This document shows, in pieces, positions 1 through 7,141 of a stretch of 12,155 bases of DNA (its first letter is position 1; every line of letters starts with the position of its first letter). Location: positions 1 to 12,155 of the forward strand of contig NZ_CAMLGT010000107.1 in NCBI RefSeq assembly GCF_946479605.1. Direction: 5' to 3'. Source of the stretch: an uncultured Lacibacter sp. GTDB lineage: Bacteria; Bacteroidota; Bacteroidia; Chitinophagales; Chitinophagaceae. The translations under genes and the position numbers were made by a program. The notes below the pieces were generated by a model that had not been told where the DNA came from, made no database searches, and worked only from the letters and a program-made list of their open reading frames with translations.

Positions 1-7
1 TATCGAT

Positions 8-1048
8 CTACGCCTGCTGTTGTTTTAGCTGTGAATTGGTGTTGAGCAGAATTACATCCTGCTGCACAGCAATTATCTGTTGATTTAAACCGATCAACTC
101 TTTTTCTTTTTTAGCAGTGTACAATCCGCCGAAGGCCCAATTAAACCTTACACCGGTTACGTAGTACGTTGCAAACTTGTTCTCCAGAAAATTCAAACCC
201 GGTCTTCCATAACCACCCTGGAAAAAGAAGCTTGTCTTTGGTAAATTTTTCGCTTTGATGAGATTATTTTGCACACCCAACAGTTGTTGCTGCTTTTGAA
301 AAAGGCTGATCTCCGGTCTGCTTACTGATGCATCATTCCATGCTGTTTGTACAACCGGTGTTTCAAATATTGCAGCAGCGGTATATGTTTCGCCGGTAAA
401 CAAACTCAATACATCCAGCAAACCTGTGCGTGTACTTTTCAATTCAATCATGCGTTGATCGATCTTCAACAGTTCGGCCTTAAGTAAATTAAGATTTGAT
501 TTGAACGCTACACCTCCATTAACCTGCGCTTCAATTTTCTTCAATCCTGTTTCAAGGTCTTTACGAACAAGTTCTGTTTGCTTCAACTGTTCATCAATAA
601 ACAAAATGCTGAGGTAAACCTGGTTGATGCGTTCTGCAAGTTTGTACAGTTCCACTTCAATCTTTTGCTCTTCCACTTCGGCATTCATCTGTTGAACGGC
701 AGTTTGCTGCTTCAGTAAACCACCATCGTAGATCATCTGGTTTACATCGGCCACTAACTTGTACTGATCTTTACTTAACGGTTCAATCGTAACACCCGGG
801 AAAGGAATTTTTACCGTTGTTACTTCCGATTGATAAGTCGCTTGTCCGCTAAGAGACAGCTGTGGCAGAAATCCTTTGCGCAGGTTGTCGATGTTCAGCT
901 CTTTCGATTTACGGATCAGATCACGCTGTTTGGTGAGTGGATACTGTTGCTTTGCTTTTTCCTGCACCTGTTGCAAGGTGATGGTTTGTGCAAAGGAAAA
1001 CTGTACAGTTACCAGCAACAACAACAATAGTTTATGCTTTGTTTTCAT
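8..1048 (-). CDS. TolC-family outer membrane efflux protein, shortened at the C-terminus
   Basis: Outer membrane channel component of a tripartite efflux or type I export system. It would pair with a membrane-fusion protein and an inner-membrane pump, presumably encoded beyond the left edge. I start it at the ATG at 1048, which gives a signal peptide with six leucines and a likely cut after FSFA (residue 20). A frame running up to 1171 exists but would overlap the tetR gene with no signal. The mature protein has long, Gln/Lys/Glu-rich helical segments (about residues 25-75, 115-205, 250-275, 315-346) typical of the OEP fold. At 346 residues it is clearly shorter than the usual 400-460 for the family. 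It ends at a TAG (8-10) inside the last long helix, and the next two codons read Ile-Asp. It may be a nonsense mutant, a sequencing error or a truncated gene. An operator-like palindrome lies just before the start. Family assignment is firm; functionality is doubtful. Confidence 0.85.
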   Translation of the reverse strand: MKTKHKLLLLLLVTVQFSFAQTITLQQVQEKAKQQYPLTKQRDLIRKSKELNIDNLRKGFLPQLSLSGQATYQSEVTTVKIPFPGVTIEPLSKDQYKLVADVNQMIYDGGLLKQQTAVQQMNAEVEEQKIEVELYKLAERINQVYLSILFIDEQLKQTELVRKDLETGLKKIEAQVNGGVAFKSNLNLLKAELLKIDQRMIELKSTRTGLLDVLSLFTGETYTAAAIFETPVVQTAWNDASVSRPEISLFQKQQQLLGVQNNLIKAKNLPKTSFFFQGGYGRPGLNFLENKFATYYVTGVRFNWAFGGLYTAKKEKELIGLNQQIIAVQQDVILLNTNSQLKQQQA

Positions 1049-1050
1049 TT

Positions 1051-1066
1051 TTAACCAAGTAGTTAA
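1051..1066 (-). promoter_or_regulatory. Second TetR operator-like palindrome, upstream of tolC-like gene
   Basis: TTAACCAAGTAGTTAA matches 14 of 16 bases of the perfect palindrome found before the tetR gene (1704-1719). It occupies most of the 34-base tetR-tolC gap and ends 2 bases before the ATG at 1048, where a ribosome binding site would lie. No clear promoter is visible between it and the tetR stop, so it may fine-tune readthrough or serve a weak internal promoter. The role is inferred from the match. Confidence 0.5.
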
Positions 1067-1082
1067 ATTATATTCAAAAAAA

Positions 1083-1700
1083 TTATTTCTTAATGGCCGC
1101 AATAATAAATGCCGGAATCTCTTTCCGTCGTTGTTCCATCGCATGACGGAACTGAAATTCATCCAGACCAAGATTCACCTGCAGGATCGGTTTGGCCACA
1201 AAAGGAAAGATGGTCATGCTGATCAGGTTCATCATTAACTGCAATGGACTGATGGGTTTGATCTTGCCTTTTTTCACCTCTTCATCCAGCTGCTGCATGA
1301 ACTTTGTGGGGTTGGGCTTGTTCTTTTTGGTCCATAGTTTTTTCAGAAAATACTCCGGGTTCTGGTTCACTTCATTCATTACAAATAAAGGCAGGTAAGG
1401 GTTTTCCAGCACAACGGTTATATACTCATCGCAGAACCGCTCGATCTTGGTGTACACATCATCCTCCGAATCAAAGATGGCATTCACCTTCGGAAAGAGA
1501 TGGGCTGCTGCTTCTTCAAACACCTTTTCAAACAGCATTTCCTTGCTGGTAAAGTAATAATGCAGCAAAGCTTTGTTGATGCCGGCTTCATCGGCAATAT
1601 CCTGCATACGGGCACCATACATCCCCTTTTTAATAAATACTTTTCGGGCAGCATTTAAAATCAAATCCTCCGTACTATGGTCTTTTACTCGCTTTGCCAT
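1083..1700 (-). CDS. TetR/AcrR family transcriptional repressor
   Basis: DNA-binding repressor of 205 residues, a normal length for the family. The N-terminal helix-turn-helix domain spans about residues 10-58: the ILNAARKVFIKKG helix, then MQDIADEAGI as the first HTH helix, the ALLHYYF recognition region and the following KEMLFEKV helix. The C-terminal ligand-binding/dimerisation part (about 60-205) is not specific enough to predict a ligand. It starts at the ATG at 1700, just 3 bases downstream of a perfect 16-base palindrome that itself abuts a promoter-like element, which suggests autorepression. It is the first gene of an apparent operon with the tolC-like gene 34 bases downstream, the usual arrangement for Bacteroidota RND efflux loci. 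The inducer is unknown, and other regulatory targets are possible. Confidence 0.93.
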   Translation of the reverse strand: MAKRVKDHSTEDLILNAARKVFIKKGMYGARMQDIADEAGINKALLHYYFTSKEMLFEKVFEEAAAHLFPKVNAIFDSEDDVYTKIERFCDEYITVVLENPYLPLFVMNEVNQNPEYFLKKLWTKKNKPNPTKFMQQLDEEVKKGKIKPISPLQLMMNLISMTIFPFVAKPILQVNLGLDEFQFRHAMEQRRKEIPAFIIAAIKK

Positions 1701-1703
1701 ATT

Positions 1704-1719
1704 TTAACCAAATGGTTAA
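1704..1719 (-). promoter_or_regulatory. TetR operator, perfect 7-2-7 palindrome
   Basis: TTAACCA-AA-TGGTTAA is an exact inverted repeat directly upstream of the tetR start codon. It begins at the base next to the -7 element at 1720-1727, so it would cover the expected transcription start. That is the position of a classical repressor site. A near copy lies at 1051-1066. Binding by the adjacent TetR is inferred from location and symmetry. Confidence 0.7.
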
Positions 1720-1749
1720 CAAAAATAAAACAAAAAATTTCTTCTCCAA
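1720..1749 (-). promoter_or_regulatory. Bacteroidota-type promoter for tetR-tolC
   Basis: Read on the minus strand, TATTTTTG (complement of 1720-1727) fits the Bacteroidota -7 consensus TAnnTTTG exactly. A TTG (complement of 1747-1749) lies 19 bases upstream, where the -33 element is expected. The predicted start falls inside the palindrome at 1704-1719, giving a very short leader before the ATG at 1700. Confidence 0.5.
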
Positions 1750-1803
1750 CTTTTTGTTCAGATTTCTGGCTTGGATTTTGCAAATTCAGGATATCCGGAA
1801 GCA

Positions 1804-2175
1804 ATGCAGATCACTAAAATCATCTATATCATTTTTATGCCTCTGTTCCTGGCTGCCTGTGCAGGACCTAAAACAAGTTCTTCAGGTTCAGCGGCCACAA
1901 CTACTAAAACCGTTACAAGAAAAATGGTGGATGGCTACCAATTGCAGGTGCTCAATACAACTAATAGAAAGGATGCCCTTGAAGCAAAATCATTATTGCT
2001 GTCAAAATATCCTCAGCAGAAAACCTTCCTGCTGTTTCAAACGCCCTATTACAAAATAAGATTTGGAAACTTTTTAACGCAAAGTGAAGCAGTCAGCTAC
2101 CAGAAAAAAATCAAAACGCACTTTACGAATGTGTTTGTTATTCCGGTGAAGTTTGAAATAACAGTAAAGGAATAA
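1804..2175 (+). CDS. SPOR-domain lipoprotein
   Basis: Small protein of 123 residues, probably anchored as a lipoprotein. The ATG at 1804 gives a hydrophobic signal (residues 6-16) and a lipobox LAAC with Cys19 as the lipidated residue. An upstream TTG at 1771 would spoil the signal, so it was not used. A Ser/Thr/Lys-rich linker (about 22-40) leads into a SPOR-like domain (about 44-118). It has the typical opening YQLQVLNTTNRKDALEAK and the second half YYKIRFGNFLTQSEA, matching the pattern of paired beta-alpha repeats. SPOR domains bind denuded peptidoglycan, often at division sites, so a role at the cell wall is likely. It is divergent from tetR, convergent with the exported-protein block, and stands alone. 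The domain call is based on pattern; the lipoprotein call is strong. Confidence 0.8.
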   Translation: MQITKIIYIIFMPLFLAACAGPKTSSSGSAATTTKTVTRKMVDGYQLQVLNTTNRKDALEAKSLLLSKYPQQKTFLLFQTPYYKIRFGNFLTQSEAVSYQKKIKTHFTNVFVIPVKFEITVKE

Positions 2176-2222
2176 AACATTTGTATAACAAGAATTTCAA
2201 CTCCCCGATTGCAGAAGATCGG

Positions 2223-3038
2223 TTACTTCATTGAATAGTTAAATGAAAACTGGTAAATAGGAAGGCTGTAATCAATTTCAGGCTTTTTCAAATACTTGTA
2301 ATACACCACTCTGATGTTGACTAATTTCGAAATCTCCACTCCCCATGCTATGGAGTACCCGTTGTAGATACCGTTGGTAGCAATATCAGGCATCATCTCT
2401 TTTAGCTGCCCCGGCGTAGTGTAGCACCAGATATAACGAAACGCCAGCCATGAAAGCCCGATATTTTTTGTATTACTCCTCTCCCAGGCACCAGTTTGAA
2501 CATAAAGACCAGAAGCCCAAAATGTATTAAAAAAATTATGCGGCTTACCAGTGGATGGATTTGCTACAAGCCCGGTACGGATACCTGTAAGTACACGCTC
2601 CCCAAAATGATAGAGCATACCTACTCTTGTAATTTTCTGCCGGTCACGTGTAAAAAACCAAACACCATCAACTGAAACATTAGCAAGACCGCTTAGTGGG
2701 TTAATAAAATTCGTGACCAATTCTTCATTGTTACGTATACTAATCGACTGCCTGTTTTGAAAATTGTTAGACGATACACCGGAATACAATGAAAGCGGAA
2801 CTGCAAACTTACCCGGCTCACCAATAAACAAACGTACAAATCTTGCGCTGGCATTTACTTGTCCACTGTTCAAAATATCAATAAATCCTGAAGTGAAAAT
2901 TTCCGGTTTGTATTGATCCGTTTTTGAGACAGTTGCAGGTTGCACATTAGAAGTTTTCACTCTTTGCAAGCTATCCCTTACCTGCGACAAGACAAAAAAA
3001 GGTAATGCCCAGATGAATATGGGAAGAATGAATTTCAT
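2223..3038 (-). CDS. Exported protein, probable outer membrane beta-barrel, last gene of the exported block
   Basis: I do not recognise a named family. The 271-residue product begins with a signal peptide (MKFILPIFIWALPFFVLS, likely cut before Gln19). After a linker of about 30 residues it is rich in alternating aromatic/hydrophobic and polar residues with many Gly, Asn and Tyr, as in beta-barrels. It ends in YQFSFNYSMK, resembling a C-terminal barrel strand followed by a short tail. Phrases such as RVGMLYHFGERVLTGIRTG and GYSIAWGVEISKLVNIRVVY look like transmembrane strands. It does not align obviously with the three paralogues upstream, but it shares their orientation and follows after 111 bases, so it may be co-transcribed or have its own promoter. 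An AGGAAA lies about 11 bases before the ATG at 3038. Location in the outer membrane is inferred. Confidence 0.75.
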   Translation of the reverse strand: MKFILPIFIWALPFFVLSQVRDSLQRVKTSNVQPATVSKTDQYKPEIFTSGFIDILNSGQVNASARFVRLFIGEPGKFAVPLSLYSGVSSNNFQNRQSISIRNNEELVTNFINPLSGLANVSVDGVWFFTRDRQKITRVGMLYHFGERVLTGIRTGLVANPSTGKPHNFFNTFWASGLYVQTGAWERSNTKNIGLSWLAFRYIWCYTTPGQLKEMMPDIATNGIYNGYSIAWGVEISKLVNIRVVYYKYLKKPEIDYSLPIYQFSFNYSMK

Positions 3039-3149
3039 GTTCCATGTTTCCTAAAAGAAAAAATTGTAAGCGTTGAAAAAGAAGTCCCTTACCTTTTTGT
3101 CTAAGTAATTGTTTGAACATGCAATACTGATCAAATAAAATGAACACTG

Positions 3150-3992
3150 TTATTTCATTTTCTCGTATGCTTTCCTGATTCGATAATTTGCGTTCGTAAA
3201 CACATATCTTCCTGAAACACCAATATAAGACCCTGTTGAACTGTAGCTGCCTGTAGTGAGTGGCTTCCCGGGTATATCAATCGTGTAAGTACCATCCACA
3301 AATTTCGTGAATGAGACCGTTGAACAAACCATGAGTTGAACTACGCAATTATTTTTAAGCAGCCATGCATGGCCTGCATTAATGGGAAAACTTACCCACG
3401 GCTTCTGCTCGTTATTTTCATTTACATCAACACCACCCGCATCAAAAAAATCATTCGACGTGTTTTGCAGCGTTATACTTGCACTGTAAAAATCTGCACC
3501 GATGCTGTAATTGAGGCTGGCACCGGCCTCAGCAAAAAGGTATTTTGTTTTTCCATACATCCACCGATGCTGATACTGCACCGGAAACCGGAAAACCGCT
3601 ACCAGCATTAACGATCTCCATTTAGTAAGATTAAAATCCTCTGTTAGTGGTGGAGAAAACTCATTTTTATTAATGGATGTAATAAAATTCCTTCCGGCAA
3701 TAGTTGCCTCTGGCCCAAATACTAAACTTTGCCGCTGATTAAAATTAACAGCATAGCTGATACCTGCCATTGCCCCTGGTGCATTTGCTGACCGTACAGG
3801 ATGTGTACCGGTTACATTTACCATACGTGCCTTCGGATACGAAAGCGCTGCAAAACTGAGATTGATATGATTGCCTTTAAAAACATAATCTGAAAGGACA
3901 TGATTACGATCTATCTTCTTCTCCTGCGCATTTACACAGTTACTTAAACTTGTAATGAATAAGAAGCAGCTATAACTCAAAACTAGTTTCAT
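3150..3992 (-). CDS. Outer-membrane beta-barrel protein, paralogue 3 of tandem set
   Basis: Product of 280 residues with a signal peptide cut after VNA (before Gln23); the last signal residues read NCVNAQ, echoing NCSTAQ and NCSAAQ in the two upstream paralogues. The body is Gly/Asn/aromatic-rich with alternating strands. It is the most divergent of the three. It keeps the C-terminal signature of a G-x-Y-x-I-x-(I/V)-P-G-x-P turn, a TTGSYSSTGS hairpin, a final YVFT strand and a basic RxRK tail. By family style it resembles small PorT/OmpW-like Bacteroidota barrels, probably 8-10 strands. It starts 24 bases after the stop of paralogue 2, which indicates co-transcription. Function is unknown. 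The ATG at 3992 is the only start that keeps the full signal peptide. Confidence 0.8.
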   Translation of the reverse strand: MKLVLSYSCFLFITSLSNCVNAQEKKIDRNHVLSDYVFKGNHINLSFAALSYPKARMVNVTGTHPVRSANAPGAMAGISYAVNFNQRQSLVFGPEATIAGRNFITSINKNEFSPPLTEDFNLTKWRSLMLVAVFRFPVQYQHRWMYGKTKYLFAEAGASLNYSIGADFYSASITLQNTSNDFFDAGGVDVNENNEQKPWVSFPINAGHAWLLKNNCVVQLMVCSTVSFTKFVDGTYTIDIPGKPLTTGSYSSTGSYIGVSGRYVFTNANYRIRKAYEKMK

Positions 3993-4016
3993 AAAATTTT
4001 CTTTCAGATTAAGTTC

Positions 4017-4874
4017 TTATTTTACATATTTGCGGACCAATCGCTTATTAGTTCCCGTAAATGTATAAGCCACAGAAATGCCCACAGAAGAACCGTTGAT
4101 GCTGTAAGTACCAGAAGTAACCGGCTGCCCGGGTATGGTAATTTGATACTTTCCTGTTAAAAAATTCGTACCGCTTATATCTGCCTGTAAGCCTAAAGAC
4201 AATACATTATAATTTTTCAGGTGAACCAACTTACTAATACCGATTAAAAAAGTAGTCCATAGTTTATTTTTATTGTTCATTGAAAAATCAGAATCAAATA
4301 TATAAATCGTTTGAAAGTTTGAATCCAATACAGCTCCCCCTATTCCCAAATCGGAGTTGAAGCCACTATATCTTACACTTAATCCTGCATTCACTGCCAT
4401 TGATCCCAACCTGTTTGTCTTGAATTTTTGTTCAAAAATCAGAGGTAGCTTCACAGCACCCCACACATCTTTTGACCAGATTAGCGGTGCACCCGTAGCT
4501 CTTGAATACCCCGGCAAATCATCATCCGGAATTTTTGAATAAAAACTCCACCTTCCCAAAACTGCTGTAACACCTGTTTTAAATGAAAGAGTTTTGTTTG
4601 CATTAAAAATGTAGTTAAATCCCAACTCGTATGCTGATTGTAACTTGGATTGTAACCTGTAATTTCCTTGATCACGGGTTATTTTTGCAGGGGGCAAAAC
4701 AGAAAGAGTTAAGTCAATACTGAAATCGCTACGATCTAACTTTTCTTTCGTTGTAACTATTCGATGATCATCAATGCCTGATTCTATCTGAAAAGAATTG
4801 AGTTGTGCCGTACTACAGTTTGCAAGTAGTACCATTAAAACAGCATAAGCACCTTTTTGATAAAAACTTTCCAT
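4017..4874 (-). CDS. Outer-membrane beta-barrel protein, paralogue 2 of tandem set
   Basis: Product of 285 residues. The signal peptide ends LLANCSTA, with the cut likely before Gln24. By eye about half the residues match paralogue 1 (4937-5797). The match covers the whole length, including blocks KEKLDRSDFSIDL (about 43-55), PPAKITR (61-67), YRLQS, SAYELGFNY, IFDSDFS and LKNYN. The two are therefore a recent-to-moderate tandem duplication. Alternating strand pattern and the C-terminal YTFTG strand with basic tail point to a small outer-membrane barrel. The charged N-terminal segment before the first strand (about 24-45) is where the paralogues differ most. It lies 62 bases after paralogue 1 and 24 bases before paralogue 3. 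No catalytic motif is visible. A soluble periplasmic beta protein is the alternative. Confidence 0.82.
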   Translation of the reverse strand: MESFYQKGAYAVLMVLLANCSTAQLNSFQIESGIDDHRIVTTKEKLDRSDFSIDLTLSVLPPAKITRDQGNYRLQSKLQSAYELGFNYIFNANKTLSFKTGVTAVLGRWSFYSKIPDDDLPGYSRATGAPLIWSKDVWGAVKLPLIFEQKFKTNRLGSMAVNAGLSVRYSGFNSDLGIGGAVLDSNFQTIYIFDSDFSMNNKNKLWTTFLIGISKLVHLKNYNVLSLGLQADISGTNFLTGKYQITIPGQPVTSGTYSINGSSVGISVAYTFTGTNKRLVRKYVK

Positions 4875-4936
4875 TTCCCGACAGAAAAAGATTTATGTTC
4901 AACAAAACATTCCTTTATTTGGTTTTATTTCAACCC

Positions 4937-5797
4937 TCATAGCTTTCTTATATACCGCCTGTTATACCCAGTAAAAACATATTCAACGGAGAACGCTAAA
5001 CTTGATCCTTTCATTGAATAGGCACCAGTAGTTACCGGCATATTTGGCACAGTTATTTGGTAATTCCCTTTTAGAAATTTAGTAGTGCTCACATCTGCAA
5101 TCAGGCCCAAAGCCAGTGTGTTATAATTTTTCAAATAGACCCATTTATGAATGCCCAATAAAAAAGTAACCCATGGTTTGTTCTGATTATTGAGAGAAAA
5201 ATCGGAATCAAAAATTTCAATTACTTGGTTGTTGGAAGTAATTATTCCGCCTCCAGCAACAACCAAATCTGGATTAAAAACACTGTGTCTTAAATTAATA
5301 CCAGCCTTAGCAGACATCAAACCAAATTTTCGGCTGTCTAATTTCTTTTCAATTAGCAGAGGTATTTTTAACTGACTCCAAACATTTTTATGCCAAACAA
5401 TTAAACTCCCGCTTACATTATAAGCACTAACATCTTCATCCGGAATATTCAAATAAAACCCCCAGGTGCCAACTGTTGCACGAATACCTGTTATTAATGA
5501 AATATTTCTATTTACATTATAGACATAGTTAAAACCCAAATCATATGCAGATTGTAACCGGGATTGCAACCGATAGGTTCCCTGATTCCGTGTAATTTTT
5601 GCAGGAGGCACAGAAGAAACAGATAGATCAATACTAAAATCGCTTCGGTCCAACTTTTCTTTGATCGTATCTCTTTTATGAAATTCTGGACTTAATTCAT
5701 TCTTGTAAGAATTAAGTTGCGCCGCACTACAGTTTGCAATTGTAACTATCAAAAGAGTTATTACACTCTTTTGATAGCTTATTAAAAGGTTTATCAT
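4937..5797 (-). CDS. Outer-membrane beta-barrel protein, paralogue 1 of tandem set
   Basis: Product of 286 residues from the ATG at 5797, chosen because AAAGG lies about 5 bases upstream. A GTG at 5812 would add five residues but lacks such a site. The signal peptide ends TIANCSAA, with the cut before Gln27. Shared blocks with paralogue 2 run through the whole length (KEKLDRSDFSIDL at about 47-59, PPAKITR at 64-70, FDSDFS, LKNYN, and YQITVP near the end). The Gly/Asn/aromatic alternation and the final YVFTG strand with RRYIRK tail fit a small outer-membrane beta-barrel. It starts 18 bases after the stop of the secreted 441-residue protein, so the two are almost certainly on one transcript and may act together. 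Ligand and partner are unknown. Confidence 0.83.
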   Translation of the reverse strand: MINLLISYQKSVITLLIVTIANCSAAQLNSYKNELSPEFHKRDTIKEKLDRSDFSIDLSVSSVPPAKITRNQGTYRLQSRLQSAYDLGFNYVYNVNRNISLITGIRATVGTWGFYLNIPDEDVSAYNVSGSLIVWHKNVWSQLKIPLLIEKKLDSRKFGLMSAKAGINLRHSVFNPDLVVAGGGIITSNNQVIEIFDSDFSLNNQNKPWVTFLLGIHKWVYLKNYNTLALGLIADVSTTKFLKGNYQITVPNMPVTTGAYSMKGSSLAFSVEYVFTGYNRRYIRKL

Positions 5798-5815
5798 TGA
5801 CCTTTGTTTCACTTG

Positions 5816-7141
5816 TTACCAGGTTAACGGTAATGAACCGGTATATCCATCACTTGTAGCAAAACTACCAATCAGCTCTCCTGTTTTTGTTCTCCAAATT
5901 GAACCTCCCCACTCATCATCCACTACTTTCAATTGCTTTTTTCTTAAAAAACCTCCATTGTTAGGTTTTGACTTCGACGGATAATCTCTGACTGCACAAT
6001 TTGAATAGTAAGTAGTACCTGAAACTGCTACAGCCAAATTTGCTCTAGCACGCTTTGATTTACCATTACTGCCTGTTTTGTAATGAATTACTTTTGCTTT
6101 TACAGCATTTCTCACGCCGATAGAGTTAATGGCAACTTTAAGTATAAACCTACTACTTGAACCTGACGGTATAAAAGGTGGTGACACTTTGTTCTTATTA
6201 GTTTTACAAAGATTAGGCGCCAATTGTTTTGTTGGATAATAACTTGTATTCCAAAACAATCTTTCAAAATTCATAGTTTTTATCCCTTTCATAAACTTCT
6301 TTCCCTGATCGGGATTTATCATCGCAAGAGAGTTTTCTCCAACATTTTTATAATCAAGTGCAGCTATACCATTGGTGTCATCAATTAAAATTCCACCAAC
6401 ATACATCCCTTCACTCGTTAACTCATACACAACCTGACCAACCTGAAACGAACCGCCATTATTAAAAATTGAATTCTCGCCATCATCAAACGTAAAATCA
6501 TGATCATCGGGGTCAGTTCCTGAAAAATTATTATTTAACCAGTTAATTTCCAACGTTTCCAGTTCAGCACGCTTTGAATTATACCCCGTAAACAACTTTT
6601 CAAAATCCTTATACGGTTTAAACTCATCAAACCCGTTTTGCTCATCCATATCATCTAATTGCTCGGCTGTAAGGTTAGGATACTGGGCTTCATAATTATC
6701 ATTGTAGGTTTCGTAGTCGGTATTGAGTTGATTAATAACAGTAAACACATCCGTTGTACTATTGAATTTTAACCGGTTATTCGCAGCATCAAAGGTTATT
6801 GCCACCCCTGCATAATAAGCTGTAATTGATCCGAGCATAACTGCTGCACTGGCAGCCGGATCAGTCTGATAAAATGTAGCAGCAGTTTCTGCTGTAAGGT
6901 TACCAGCCGAAATAGTTACAGAAAAGGGATGGTTTGTATCAGGCCCATTCCCATCATTATAAATATAACCTGTTACAATAACATCATTACTTTGCACCTC
7001 TGCAATTGAAGCCCGAACTCCAAAATAATTATACTGTCCGGTTTGTGGATCCATAGGAAAAGCCTCAATGGTTACTTGTGCAAATAGACTTATATTAAAA
7101 CACCCAAACAGGAAAAGCAACAAAAAAGAAATCTGCTTCAT
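5816..7141 (-). CDS. Large secreted protein of unknown function
   Basis: Not recognised. The 441-residue product starts at the ATG at 7141, giving a clean signal peptide (cut after LFA, before Gln22). An in-frame extension to 7225 is not signal-like and was rejected. Residues 22-135 look beta-rich (VTIEAF, NDVIVTGYIYND, HPFSVTISAG). Residues 141-225 are strongly acidic with Asp/Glu/Tyr/Asn runs and contain a helical stretch. Around 225-248, NNGGSFQVGQVVYELTSEG resembles a short motif I associate with other secreted Bacteroidota proteins (N-x-x-G-x-x-x-V-G-x-x-x-Y-x-x-T), but this is from memory only. The C-terminal third (346-402) is markedly basic. Two cysteines (312, 382) could form a disulphide. 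No type IX secretion tail is evident; the protein ends in LPLTW. It is first in the exported block and divergent from the response regulator. An effector, adhesin or enzyme cannot be told apart. Confidence 0.8.
   Translation of the reverse strand: MKQISFLLLFLFGCFNISLFAQVTIEAFPMDPQTGQYNYFGVRASIAEVQSNDVIVTGYIYNDGNGPDTNHPFSVTISAGNLTAETAATFYQTDPAASAAVMLGSITAYYAGVAITFDAANNRLKFNSTTDVFTVINQLNTDYETYNDNYEAQYPNLTAEQLDDMDEQNGFDEFKPYKDFEKLFTGYNSKRAELETLEINWLNNNFSGTDPDDHDFTFDDGENSIFNNGGSFQVGQVVYELTSEGMYVGGILIDDTNGIAALDYKNVGENSLAMINPDQGKKFMKGIKTMNFERLFWNTSYYPTKQLAPNLCKTNKNKVSPPFIPSGSSSRFILKVAINSIGVRNAVKAKVIHYKTGSNGKSKRARANLAVAVSGTTYYSNCAVRDYPSKSKPNNGGFLRKKQLKVVDDEWGGSIWRTKTGELIGSFATSDGYTGSLPLTW

Noticed and set aside
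1049..1171. N-terminal extension of the TolC frame up to 1171
   Set aside because: It would overlap the tetR coding region and add 41 residues with no signal-like character before a perfect signal peptide beginning at 1048.
876..1238. Plus-strand open frames over the TolC and TetR genes
   Set aside because: They are antisense to well-supported genes and have no recognisable family or start context.
2205..2222. CCGAT/ATCGG inverted repeat between the convergent SPOR and barrel genes as a terminator
   Set aside because: Only a 5-base stem with an 8-base loop and no U-run; too weak to call.
5798..5812. GTG start at 5812 for barrel paralogue 1
   Set aside because: The ATG at 5797 has an AAAGG about 5 bases upstream, while the GTG has no such site. 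The difference is only five residues.
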